Part shown: positions 1 to 10,200 of the stretch, piece after piece
Layout of the letters: each line of letters opens with the position of its first letter
Position numbering within the stretch: the first letter of the stretch is position 1
Assembly: GCA_963575745.1 (NCBI GenBank)
Contig: CAUYUJ010022081.1
Location: 29,265 to 93,264 of the forward strand
Reading direction: 5' to 3'
DNA from: Prorocentrum cordatum
Lineage: Eukaryota > Sar > Dinophyceae > Prorocentrales > Prorocentraceae
Length of the DNA stretch: 64,000 nt
Notes under the pieces: generated by a model
Seen by the model: only the letters and a program-made list of their open reading frames with translations
Databases searched by the model: none
What the model was told of the DNA's origin: nothing
Made by a program: the position numbers and the translations under genes

Positions 1-129
1 GTAATGTTAGTGCCTGCGCGTGCTCGTCGACCAGCCGACGCTCTGCGAGGCGGCGCGCGCGGCGGGGCGAGGGCAGGCAGGGGCCGAGTGCTGTCGGTGG
101 TGCTGGCGGGGCTAGGACACACAGCGGGC

Positions 130-671
130 CAACGCACATCATCGTCGTCGTCATCGTCATCGTCGTCATCATCATCACCCTCACCATCACCATCATCATC
201 AACATGATCATCATCACCATCACCGTGACAATCACCATCACCATAATCATCAACCATCACCATCACCATCACCATCACCATCACCATCACCATCACCATC
301 ACCATCACGACAACCACCACCACCACCATCACCATCACCATCATCATCATCCTCATCATGATCCTCATCCTCATCCTCATCCTCATCATGATCCTCATCC
401 TCATCCTCATCCTCATCATCCTCATCATCCTCATCATCATCATGATCACCATCACCATCACCATCACCATCACCATCACAATCATCATCATCCTCATCAG
501 CATCATCACCACGATCACCACCATCAACATCATCAGCATCATCATCGTCAGCATCAGCACCAGCATCAGCATCAGTATCAGCATCTGCATTAGCATCAGC
601 ATGATCATCATCACCAGCAGCAGCAGCAGCATCATCATCATCATCACCATCACCATCACCATCACCATCAC

Positions 672-741
<70 letters not shown>

Positions 742-780
742 GTCATCGTCATCGTCATCGTCATCATCAGCATCTGCTGA
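130..780. repeat. CAT/ATC trinucleotide microsatellite
   Basis: About 650 bp of nearly uninterrupted CAT/ATC units with local CCT, CAC and GTC variants. All long frames through it are poly-His, poly-Asp, poly-Ile or poly-Ser and are repeat translations, not genes. Similar arrays occur at 61550-62037 and 63797-63945. Confidence 0.95.
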
Positions 781-962
781 CGCAGATGGGGTGGCCAGCA
801 GCTGGGGTGAGGGGCGCGGGCAGCGCCCCTGCGAAACTGCGCCGGGTGATGGCTGGCCAGCGGTGCGCTGGGATGCAACTCCCGGTAGGCCTCTGTTAGA
901 AAGAGTAAGGGCTCTGAAGCCCGATGAGAAGGGGAGCCGAGCTGGACTGACCAAGTATAGGC

Positions 963-1110
963 TAAGTCGGGCGTGTCCCCCTACAGGGGGATTGTCGACG
1001 AACAATGCAAAATTCTATTTTAAAAAATGTTTTAAAAATGTTCAAACATAGTCCCCTGACTATTTTTGATTATTTTTGAGTATTCCTCCTGTAGAGGGAC
1101 GGGCCCGACT
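963..1110 (+). mobile_element. R1 MITE-like element, copy 1
   Basis: Starts TAAGTCGGGCGTGTCCCCCT and ends with the imperfect inverted copy of that sequence. An 11-bp direct repeat CAAGTATAGGC flanks it (952-962 and 1111-1121), as expected of a target-site duplication. The interior is A/T-rich, with a CAAACATAGTCCCCTGACTA motif shared by the other copies, and has no coding capacity. Confidence 0.85.
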
Positions 1111-1121
1111 CAAGTATAGGC

Positions 1122-1740
1122 CCAGGTTAAAGCTGGATTACGGCGGCTGTCGACCAGGGATATGCCAGCGCCGATGCTGAATTCACTCTCCCAAGAGTTG
1201 CATACGAAGGTGCGTTGCCGCACAAGAGATCGGGGCCCCTGTATCCGCATCTGTCTTCTGTTGCCTCCGCGTGAGCATTCTGCAGCATACGTACAGGCCA
1301 TCGTGCCACCACGAGGGGCGCTGGACAAGGAACGAAGAGGCTGTCCTGTGGCCGCGCCGAACGTTGGACCACACTTCAGCATAGTTGCTGCATGTTTGGT
1401 TCTGCATGTTTATGTCAATTCTCACGTGGCCGCACGTCACGTGGCCGCAGCCGTTTGCTAGGGGCCGAGACGCGCCATCTTGAGCAAACCGCGAGGATCC
1501 TCAAATCGCGGGGACAGGCATACGGGCAACTCGATCAAATCGAGACGGCAGTGTCTGTTCGACACTGTGGAACCTTGAAGGCCAGTTTAGGGGTCCAGGA
1601 CCAACAGGCAGGGACTCATAATAAACAGTCGGCCCTGGAAAGGGAACGAGAGGTGCAGGGGCCGACGACTCGAAGTTATCCAGCTGCCAGGTGTCTGGGG
1701 TGTGCAAAACAAGTAAATTAAGGAAAAGCTGAGCGGCCCT
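1122..1740. other. Unassigned single-copy-looking DNA
   Basis: No frame here has protein-like composition over a useful length, and I see no repeat shared with the rest of the window. Confidence 0.5.
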
Positions 1741-2905
1741 AGAAGGAGGAAGGAGGATGAGGAGAAAGAGGAGAGGATGAGGGGCAGGAGGAGGAGAAAG
1801 AGAAGAGGATAAGGGGGAGGAGGAGGAGGAGGAGGAGGAGGAGGAGGAGGAGGAGGAGGCGGAGGATTGGGCGAGGAGGAGGAGGGGGAGGAGGAGGTCG
1901 ACGAGGTGAACGCTGAGCGACCCGAGAGGTCGCAGCCGAGAAGGCCGGTCGGAGGACGAGGAGCGGGGAGCGGGGAGGGTGCCGGGGCGGCCCCAGGGCC
2001 GTCCCTGGAGCCGAGGGCGCCGAAGCGGTGCGTTGCGAAAAAGGGGGAGGGGGAGGAGGAGGAGGAGGAGGAGGAGGAGGAGGAGGAGGAGGAGGAGGAG
2101 GAGGAGCGACAGCCGGAACGTGAGAGCTTCCTTGGGCGGCTTCCTCCTCCTCCTCCTCCTCCTTCTTCTTCTCCTGCTCCTTCTCCGCCTCCTCGTCGTC
2201 TATTTCACTATGCTTTTGTAGGCAAGGGGGTTGTCCGCAACAGTTCGTGCTTTTTAGCCCCCCGAAGAATATGGGATGCTTGCCGCGGGGGGGGGCTCTC
2301 TCCGTGCTACCCCTAACCTGGGCAGCCAATTCGTACCGATCCTTGTGGGGGCTACTAGCCAGGGCGAGCCCTCGCTGGCAACCCCTACGAACAGTCTGCG
2401 AGTTGGGGTGCAACCCCAACAGACCTGGCAGTTTGGTCAGTGATCCTCCTCCTCCTTTCCCTCCTTTTCCTCCTTTTCCTCCTTTTCCTCCTCCTCGTCC
2501 TCCTCCTCGTCCTCCTCCTCCTGTTCCTCCTCCTTTTCCTCCTCCTTCTCCTCCTCCTCGTCCTTTTCCTTCTCCTCCGCCTCCTCGTCCTCTCGGCGGC
2601 GAGCCCCGGCGGGCGGGAAGTGAGAAGGAGAAGGCCTTCTCAGAAGGCGGCGGGACTCTCAGAAGCCCTCGCCCCTCCTGGGGAGCTTTCAGTGTCTTCC
2701 GGGGGAAGCTTGGAAAACTTCTGAGAAGGCCGGGGGACTTCCGAGCCTTCTGAGAAGGCCGTCTCCTTCTCACTCCCCCCCACCCGGGCTCGTCGCCGAG
2801 AGGAGGAGGAGGAGGAGGAGGAGGAGGAGGAGGAGGAGGAGGAGGAGCAGGAGGAGGAGGAGGAAGAGGAAGAGGATGAGAAGGAGGAGGAGGAGCGAGG
2901 GCAAG
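1741..2905. repeat. Cluster of GGA and CTC tracts
   Basis: Five polypurine or polypyrimidine blocks lie here (about 1741-1906, 2041-2108, 2142-2205, 2440-2602 and 2796-2905). The spacer between them contains a repeated theme of the type GAAGGCCTTCTCAGAAGGC (2633-2760) that reappears near 15170-15220. The 407-residue frame through it is repeat-derived. Confidence 0.85.
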
Positions 2906-3200
2906 AACGTGAGAGCTTCCTGCTGGGACTGCGGGAACCACGGCTGACCGCATATCCTGCAACAGCTCCGACGACCAACCATATGACTGAGATGTGGGTG
3001 AGGCGAGCGACGCCAGGGGGCGGCAATGACCATGAGATCATCTCCTCATGACGTAGCAAACGTGAGAAGTTGGCACGACATGCGGACGACAAACAGAGAA
3101 CGCAACCACTCGGATCCCACACGCTTTCCTCTTTCCTGGCACACAGCGCCACAGGCATAAGTCCGTGGTCACCGCGACAACGGGAAGAATTGAGCACATA

Positions 3201-3229
3201 GCTCTGGAAGCCACAACGGCTCCGAAAAT
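3201..3229 (+). repeat. Left 29-bp direct repeat flanking R3 copy 1
   Basis: GCTCTGGAAGCCACAACGGC followed by TCCGAAAAT. The same 29 bp recur with one mismatch at 3424-3452, directly on the other side of the R3 element. Confidence 0.8.
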
Positions 3230-3423
3230 CGGGGGCGGCCAAGAGGGGGGCGTTCAAGAGGGGGGGGCGCAAATCATGGCCAGCGGCATGTGCGCGGCCC
3301 AGGGTGGGAGGCGGGGACGCATTGAAACAAGAAGAGGCGCCATGAAATCTGGGGCAATATCATGGCCCTCGCCATGATATGCCCCCCCCCCCTAGTCACC
3401 ACCCCCCTCTTTGCCGCCCAAGC
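3230..3423. mobile_element. R3 element, copy 1 (TIR, central palindrome)
   Basis: Terminal inverted repeats of about 20 bp of the form GGGCGGCCAAGAGGGGGGYG enclose a central palindrome, ATATCATGGCCCTCGCCATGATAT in type, around 3358-3381. A second copy with the same order of motifs lies at 25793-25983. There is no coding capacity, so a non-autonomous DNA element is the simplest reading. Confidence 0.7.
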
Positions 3424-3452
3424 GCTCTGGAAGCCAGAACGGCTCCGAAAAT
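3424..3452 (+). repeat. Right 29-bp direct repeat flanking R3 copy 1
   Basis: Second copy of the 29-bp sequence at 3201-3229, differing only by C to G at one position. Confidence 0.8.
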
Positions 3453-3597
3453 GTCGGCAATGGCCGGCGAGCCGGAAGACAAGAAACTGCGCCGCGCAGT
3501 CCTGCCTGCACGAAGAGGCTACCTCTCCATTGCCCCCCCAATGCCCGCACACGCTCTGGTCACAAATCCTCCTCCGCCCCTCCAACGTCGCCCCCCC

Positions 3598-4264
3598 CAC
3601 GCTCGTGCCCTCCTCCTCCTCCTCCTCCTCCCCCCTTTCCCCTTCCCCTCCCCCCTACCGCTCCCCCATCCCCCTCTTCCAGCTCACCCCTCCCGCTCCC
3701 CCTCCCGATGCCGCTCCCCCTGGCCCACTACCCCTCCCCCTCCCCCTCCCCCTCCCCCACCCCTCCCCCTCCCCTCCCCCGCCCCCTCCTTCCCCCCCCC
3801 CTACCCCCCTACCCCCTCCTCCCCTCCCCTCCTCCTCCTCCTCCCTCCTCCCCTCCTCCTCTCCTCCTCCTCCTCCTCCTCCTCCTCCTCACCCTCCTCC
3901 TCCTCCCTCCTCCTCCCCTCCCCCGCCCCCCCTCCCCCTCTTCCCCCTCCTCCCCCTCCCCTCCCCCTCCTCCTCTCCGCCTCCTCCTCCTCCTCCTCCC
4001 TCCTCCTCCCCTTCTCCTCCTCCCTCCGCCTCCCCGTCCTCCTCCTCCACCTCCCTCTCACCCCCACCCCCCTTCCCCCTACTCCACCTCTGCCATCCGC
4101 CTCCCTCATTCCTCCTGCTGCGCCCGTCGACCTGCTCCTTCTCCTCCAGCTTGCTCCTGTCCCTTCGTCCCTGCTCCGCCACCTCTCCCTTGCCCCTCCT
4201 TCCCTTCTTGCCCCGCCCTCCCCCGCCTCCCATTCCTCCACCCACTCCCCACTTCTTCCCCTGG
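3598..4264. repeat. C-rich polypyrimidine tract
   Basis: Roughly 650 bp of nearly pure C/T on the plus strand. Proline/serine/leucine-rich frames on plus and Arg/Gly/Glu frames on minus are composition artefacts. Confidence 0.9.
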
Positions 4265-4929
4265 CGCCTCGTGACCATTCCTCCTCTGTCCCACGCTTTC
4301 TGTGTTCCTCGTCCGCCCTAGTCTCTCCTCCTGCCCCGCTTCGCCTCTGTCCCCCACCACGCATGTCCTCAGCCATCTCTTATCTGGCGCCTCCCTCCTC
4401 TCACACCCTTTCCCGACCTGATTCCTCATTCATATATGCTCCTACTCTGTGTCACGAAGCCGACCGATGATCGGCCGATCCAAGACCTCCCATCTTGTCT
4501 GTTAAACACAAGTTAACGTCGACAATTTCGCTTTCAACATGGACCTTGCGACTGGCATGTTGCAAAAGTGTCGCGGGAGTGAGGCGGGGCGCAAATCTCG
4601 CGCGAAAGGCCGCGCTGTCGCTGTCACCTCAGCGAGCGCCAACACACACGACATCACCGACGCGCGACCAGACGAAACTATCGTCTTCGCCTCGGCGCCT
4701 GCATACTTTGCCGGCAAAGGGCGCTCCCGAATCGGCGCGGCGCCCATTTCCGAGTCGTCGATTTGTTTTGGGGGGTCGTGCGAGCCAGCGAGATGCCGCC
4801 CTCGCCCAACCTTCGTGGGCATTCCGCTTGGAAGTGGCATTCCCGCGCGGGCGCGGCGCATGGCTAGTTCGCCGAATCGCATAACAACGACAGCGGCAGC
4901 GGTGCCGCGCGAGACCGGGCGATATATGA
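4265..4929. other. Unassigned stretch
   Basis: Mixed-composition DNA. Several frames stay open on both strands, but none shows a recognisable motif, so I call no gene. Confidence 0.4.
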
Positions 4930-5123
4930 GGGGAACAAATAATGACACAAACATGGAAACTCGGAGGTTCGCGCAGATTTCTCGGATCGGAGCTGGACAC
5001 CCCTGCCTGGCGCGCGGAGCGCGCCAGGAGCGGGGCTGGAGGCTCCGCCGGGGGTTCCGACGCGGATCCGAGAAATCAGCGCGGACCCCCGAGTTATTAT
5101 GATTATGTCATTCGTCGTTCCCC
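4930..5123. repeat. R10 foldback element
   Basis: Two arms of about 60 bp (4930-4990 and 5062-5123) are inverted copies with a handful of mismatches, both beginning GGGGAAC. Between them sits a perfect GC-rich hairpin at 5006-5028 (CCTGGCGCGC on one side, GCGCGCCAGG on the other). No coding capacity. Probably a foldback or MITE-like element. Confidence 0.75.
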
Positions 5124-5345
5124 AAGGAGGAGGAGGAGGAGGAGGAGGAGGAGGAGGAGAAGGAGGAGGAGGAGGAGGAGGAGGAAGGAGGAGGCAGGGC
5201 TGAGGTAGGAATCGTAAGAGGAGGAGGAAGGGAGCGGAGGATGGAGGAGGAGGAGGAGGAGCAGAAGCGGAAGGTCAGGAGAAGGAAAGGGAGGAGGGAG
5301 GAGGAGGAGGAGGAGAAAGGATGAAGAGAGGAAGCGGGGAGAGGG
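5124..5345. repeat. GGA/GAA polypurine tract
   Basis: Polypurine run adjoining the foldback. It marks the downstream side of the retrotransposon on the minus strand, whose exact 3' end cannot be fixed because no poly(A) tail or target duplication is visible. Confidence 0.85.
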
Positions 5346-5467
5346 GGCTGAGGAGGAGGCTGCTGGTTCTGATGCGGAGACGGATTAGGATGACCCCGCA
5401 CTAGACCCGCCACCCCGAGCAGGCACCGAAGCCCCCACTCGACATGGCGAGCCCGTGGATTTCTCTA

Positions 5468-7159
5468 TCAGTCAGTTCCACCGCCGCTCGTCGGCCCATT
5501 GGCCAGCGAGGGCCCACTCCTTGGTGCCCGCACAGGCACACAAGGGTTCACGACGGCGGGCCAGCGAGCGGCGGCGGCGGCGGCAGGCGCACAGGGCTGC
5601 GCCTGCAACTCGCCGCTGGCGGGGGACACCACGTCGTCCTCCTCGTAGAGCTCCAGCTCAATGTAGTCGGCAGGCTGCACACTCGCCAACTTGCTCGAGC
5701 TCGAAATCGCTCCACTGCGGCCTAACCCCTCGCCGCGCTGGGGAAACGTGTGGCCTAACCCCTCGCCACGCGGGGGAAAGAAGCGGTCTAACCCCTCACC
5801 GCGCTGGGGTTGGTGGCCTAACCCCTCGCCACGCTGGGGAACGCTACGGTCTAACCCCTCACCGTGCTGGGGATCGCCTGACCCCGCAGTCTCGCCCTGC
5901 AGGGGTCGGCTGCGGTCTAACCCCTCACCGCGCTGGGATGCGTCGTACTGCTTCCCGTACTGCTCCCGCTCACTGCCGCGGTCTAACCCCTCACCGCGCT
6001 GGGGTGCTTTCCTCCACTCGGAGCGGTCGTCGGGCTGCCCCTGGCTCGGGGAGATCGCGTCGGGGTGCTCATGGAGCTGCTCCCCCACAATCTCCTGCCC
6101 ATCAGGACGCCGCCCCTCGAGCCTCTGCTCTCCTTCGCCTCGATGGGGTCCTTCCTCACCGATGCGGCCTAACCCCTCGCCGTGCTGGGGTGCGGTGTCG
6201 TCGTCCTCATCGTAGAGCTCGAGCCCGATGTAGTCGCCTGCCGCTGCCTTGGCTAACCTGCTCGAGCACGCCAGTGTATGTTCCCAGCGGCCTAACCCCT
6301 CGCCGCGCTGGGGAGCGTCGTGGCCTAACCCCTCGCCACGCAGGGGTCCCTCACCCGCTGGACTTGATGTTGCCGCCGATGCGCTTGTCGCCGTGGAAAC
6401 CCTGCACGTCCTTCTTGCGCGTGAGGGAGCACCTCCTCCAGCCGATCGGCCGCCGCCAGCACGGCTCCGACTTGCGTCGCCCGAAAGCGGACAGTGGGGA
6501 GCCTTCCTCCCCTCATGGAGGTAACTGGCAGGGGCCCTCTCAGCCTTCGCTGGAGGCCACCCTTGGGATGGAGGTCGTGCACTCGTGGCCGCCGTACTCC
6601 CAGCAGTCGCCCGCTCCAGCCTGCAAAACCAGCTGCCGCGACTGAGGCCAGCTTCGACGGGGTCTCCTGCTTGATCGTCATCTGGTTCAGGCCGTCGTGG
6701 TGGTGGCGCCCGTTGTCTGTCTGGCGCCCGATCACCTAACGCCCTGCGGAACATGTCTCGTAGCCGTGCAAGTTCACGCCGATGCTGATGAGCCAATCTG
6801 CGATGCTCTTCAGGTTCTGTCTCTGGCGCATGGAGCCGTTCGTAGAACTCATCCCTTCTCGCCGTCGTTTGCCTCCACGCACTTCCGCACTGCTGTTCGA
6901 TGATATGCTGCATCGTCTGCCCAGGGAACCAGCGCCTCAATGTGCGGCACAGCGGGTGGTTGTTCTCGTCGGTGAGCATCTGCGTGAGCATCGCTACGCA
7001 CCACTCCTGCCAGCTGTCGCTGTCTCTGGCCAAGCACGTAAGATCGTCGTACCACAGTGTTGCCCACTCTCTAAGATCAGCGCGCATATCGGCATAATCT
7101 TGTGGCCCCGTGTCCTCGACGATCGGCGGTAGTCCCATCGCGCCTGGAGCTTGATCCAA
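5468..7159 (-). pseudogene. Retrotransposon third reading-frame block (ORF3 or broken ORF2 tail)
   Basis: 563 codons on the minus strand. The first codon is TTG and the first ATG is at 7140-7138 (MGLPPIVED). The block is in the same frame as ORF2 but separated from it by two in-frame stops (TGA at 7219-7217, then TAA at 7174-7172). Residues about 20-150 look like a real helical domain with many Trp, Arg and Glu residues. The C-terminal 350 residues are dominated by spaced copies of PQRGEGLDR or PQRGEGLGH. Another frame between about 7300 and 7130 reads better than either block there, suggesting two compensating frameshifts joining ORF2 to this domain. Function unknown. A separate ORF3 is the alternative. 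Confidence 0.55.
5719..6346 (-). repeat. Dispersed 23-bp repeat, block 1 (PQRGEGLDR coding)
   Basis: Eleven copies of a unit reading CCTAACCCCTCGCCGCGCTG plus GGG on the plus strand, at about 5719, 5753, 5787, 5817, 5849, 5880 (divergent), 5913, 5983, 6167, 6291 and 6323. The spacing is mostly 30-34 bp but sometimes 60-180 bp, so it is not a simple tandem array. The copies all read in the frame of the third block as PQRGEGLDR or PQRGEGLGH. Confidence 0.85.
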
Positions 7160-7216
7160 TACTCCGCGTGGTTATGGCTGTCCAATCCGTTCTGACTCCC
7201 CCCACGGCCGGTACTT

Positions 7217-10200
7217 TCAGCACTCGTGGCCGACATGGCTGCGCGCATCCAGTGCGCGCCGTGGGGGGGCAGTTTCCGAGCCAGCTGCATGACGACGATC
7301 TGCACGGTCTAACCCCTCACCGTGCTGGGGCATGGAGTGGCCTAGCCCCTCGCCACGCTGGGGTACGCCGCGGTCTAACCCCTCACCGCGCAGGGGAGCT
7401 TCGCTGAAGAAGTCGTCGATGTCCCTCTGCGTTTCGGGGTCGTCGTAATCCCCCAACTCCTGTAACATCGGCTCGGGCAGAGGGTCGCGCTCACAATCTG
7501 GTGGGTGTACCGCTGCTGGCCGAAAGCTTGCCGCTGGCGTCTTTCTCGTAATCCGTCTCAGTCGGGGTGCAGGATGAGGTTCTGGAGGGGGCTCCTTCAA
7601 AACCAATGGGCCGCAGTACTCATGTGGCGCTAGCCGTTCTTGATCATGTAGCTCTCGCACTTGCCTGGCTATTTGAGCCTCTTGTGCAGCTTTTGGTGGT
7701 TCTTTCCTGTAGCCAGGGTAGCGTCCGTCCCGAATCTTGTTGAGCGCATCCTGCCCGTACTTGGTGATCGTCTCGCTGCACTGCTCACGTAGCCTTTTCC
7801 CGATGGTCGTGCCATGCGCTGCGCACCGCGCACAGAATAGCAATCCGCACCGCGCCCATTCACTGACCACGTGACTGCGATGTATCCTGCCATGGCCCAT
7901 GAACCTGTCGCCCTTTACCTCGACTATCTCGTTGGCCGTGATGAACGTAGCGTTGCATTCCGTCGTGGCAAACTCCTGCAGGGCGTCCGCTGTGATGTAC
8001 TGTCTGCAGGCTGTGCAAAACCACTTATTCTTGAGCCTGACCATATCGTGCTGCTTCATCTTGTCGACGACTTCCTTTACTCGGTCCCTCTTGGCGTTGG
8101 GCTTGGCTGTGGAGGGCCTCTCAGCGCACCAGGGGTCGATGTTCGCCGTGTCCGCCGAGGCCTGCCTCGCTCGCAATCGTGCGTGAGCACAGATCGCGTC
8201 CCATTCGTCTGTCCGCGGTAGTGGCGTGCACACTCTTTCCCAAGAAGCTTCTGCCGCAACCGTAGCCAATGCGTCTGCAAAGCTGTTGCCCATCGCGAAA
8301 ATCGGGTTGACTAGATCGGCCTCGTCCTCGTCCTGGTGCGACGGGGTCCACTCCACTACGATGTGTCTGGGGGACGTGTCCATCACCGCCCTCTTGATGC
8401 GCGCCCATAAATCCGCGTTCTTACCTCGGCCAGGGTCTTGAGCTCTGCCTTTTGTCCAAGCTGTGGGAAGCGGGTAGTGGTCCGTGACGTAAACTATGTC
8501 CCCTCTCGTTTCCTCTATGGCGATCGCGAAGGCCGTGATCTCTGCCCGCGGTACGGTTTGACGCCGTCCTGGTAGGTCTGCCATCGTACCTGCTGACATG
8601 CCCCACTTGCCGTCGATCATCTTCATGGTCGCCACTCCGATGCCTACTCGTCTCCTTCGGGGGTCGCCGCCGTGGAAACCGCCTGAGCCATCACCAAATA
8701 GATACAGACTGCGCCCTGGCACTCGAGCTGCTTCGTGGTCGCCGAACCTGACATAGTCCTGTCTGTCGATGTCGTTGACCACGGGGTGAGTGAGCTCTCT
8801 GGGCGGGACACCTCGGAGCCATAAGGTCGGATTTGCCTCCACGCCAGCGAGCGCCTTTGGCACCAAGTAGTCCGTCTTCTCGTAGTTTTCGTGTCCTGTG
8901 TTGGCCGTACAGGTGTAGATGCGGTGGAAGATGGTCTCGGGCTCCTGCTTGCACCTCTCGCAGATATTCGTGTCGCACTCGTAGCCTTCCTGAATCTGCC
9001 GTTGCCGAGTCCACTGCCCACCCGTAACCACAACGTTATTGAGTGCCCAGTCTTGCCATTCGGCCCGCTGGTTGTATCGTTGCTGCTCCTTACTTATGTG
9101 CCATATGTCTCCTCCTCGTTGCAAGTCGTCCCCGTGCAAATGCGCAGCCGCTTGAGCCCACCGCGCCATTTCTAGGTCGTACTCCAGATCCTCCAGCAGC
9201 TGTGTGTACTCAATAGCATCGATGTCGCAATTGCCATCGTCATCTATGAAGGGGAGCTGCCATTGTTCGTCTCCTTGTGGTGTCGGTCGCTTCCATAGTG
9301 CCGCCTGGAGTGGCTTCCACCCCGCCGCCATTAGAGTGGCCTGCACCGCTGCCACTGGACCGTGTACCTTACGCCACAGCTGCGTGCCTGCTCTGACCAA
9401 CTTACGGTGAGTCGGCCCCCATACTTGTCGTACTCGTCGGTGAATTTCTGGGTGAAGGAGCCATTGGTGTAGCCATTCGCTGACAAGTTGCCGTCGCAAG
9501 CTGATGCCAGGGTCCTTCAGGTGGTACAGCACAGCCATACCAGTGGATAAGCACCTTCCTGGCCCTGTGCCCGCCGCCGACTTCATGGCCATACGTCGTA
9601 ACTGTAATATTCGGCTAGGTGCAATGCCCCAGACCTCGTGCCCATAAGACTCCTGCGGGGAAACGCCTGTGGTGAAAAGGCCCTGGGTGATCCTCGCCAC
9701 TCGCGTCGCCATCCTTCGTAGTCTGAAGATCTTGCCCGCTCGCTGCTTGGCCTTTCGCTGCCGCGCCCGAGCCTTTTTCTGTGTGCGCTTGCCCATGCCA
9801 CTGACGTCGGTGCCCAAGTCCACCATGTCGCTTTGTTGCTTGCCAGGGAGTCCTCGGTGCTGTAGTCTACGCCAGATTCGTCTTCGGAGCTTGGGATTGG
9901 ATGCCACGAGCACCGTCTTGGGCGAGATGATGAGGCTGCGCTGCTCTGCCTGGATGATGAACTCATCGACCAACTCCACCATCTGCTGCTCCACCGTCTC
10001 CTCGGTACCTTCGACCCTTCCAACCGTGTCGTCCACGTACGTCCACAGACCCGCTGCCTGGACTCGCTTCTGGGCTGCGTCTAAGAGCGGGAAAAGGTAC
10101 ACCTTGGCGAACCTGGTCCCTTGAGCTGAGCCCGCCACGATCGAACATGACGGGTCGATCCTAGGTCCGATCCACTCCGTGTGCTTGAGGTGCCGTGGCC

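Noticed and set aside
204-593. Poly-His and other long frames in CAT arrays
   Set aside because: Pure translation of trinucleotide repeats; open in all frames.
3379-4470. 363-codon Pro/Leu/Ser frame
   Set aside because: Follows the C/T tract exactly; no non-repetitive domain.
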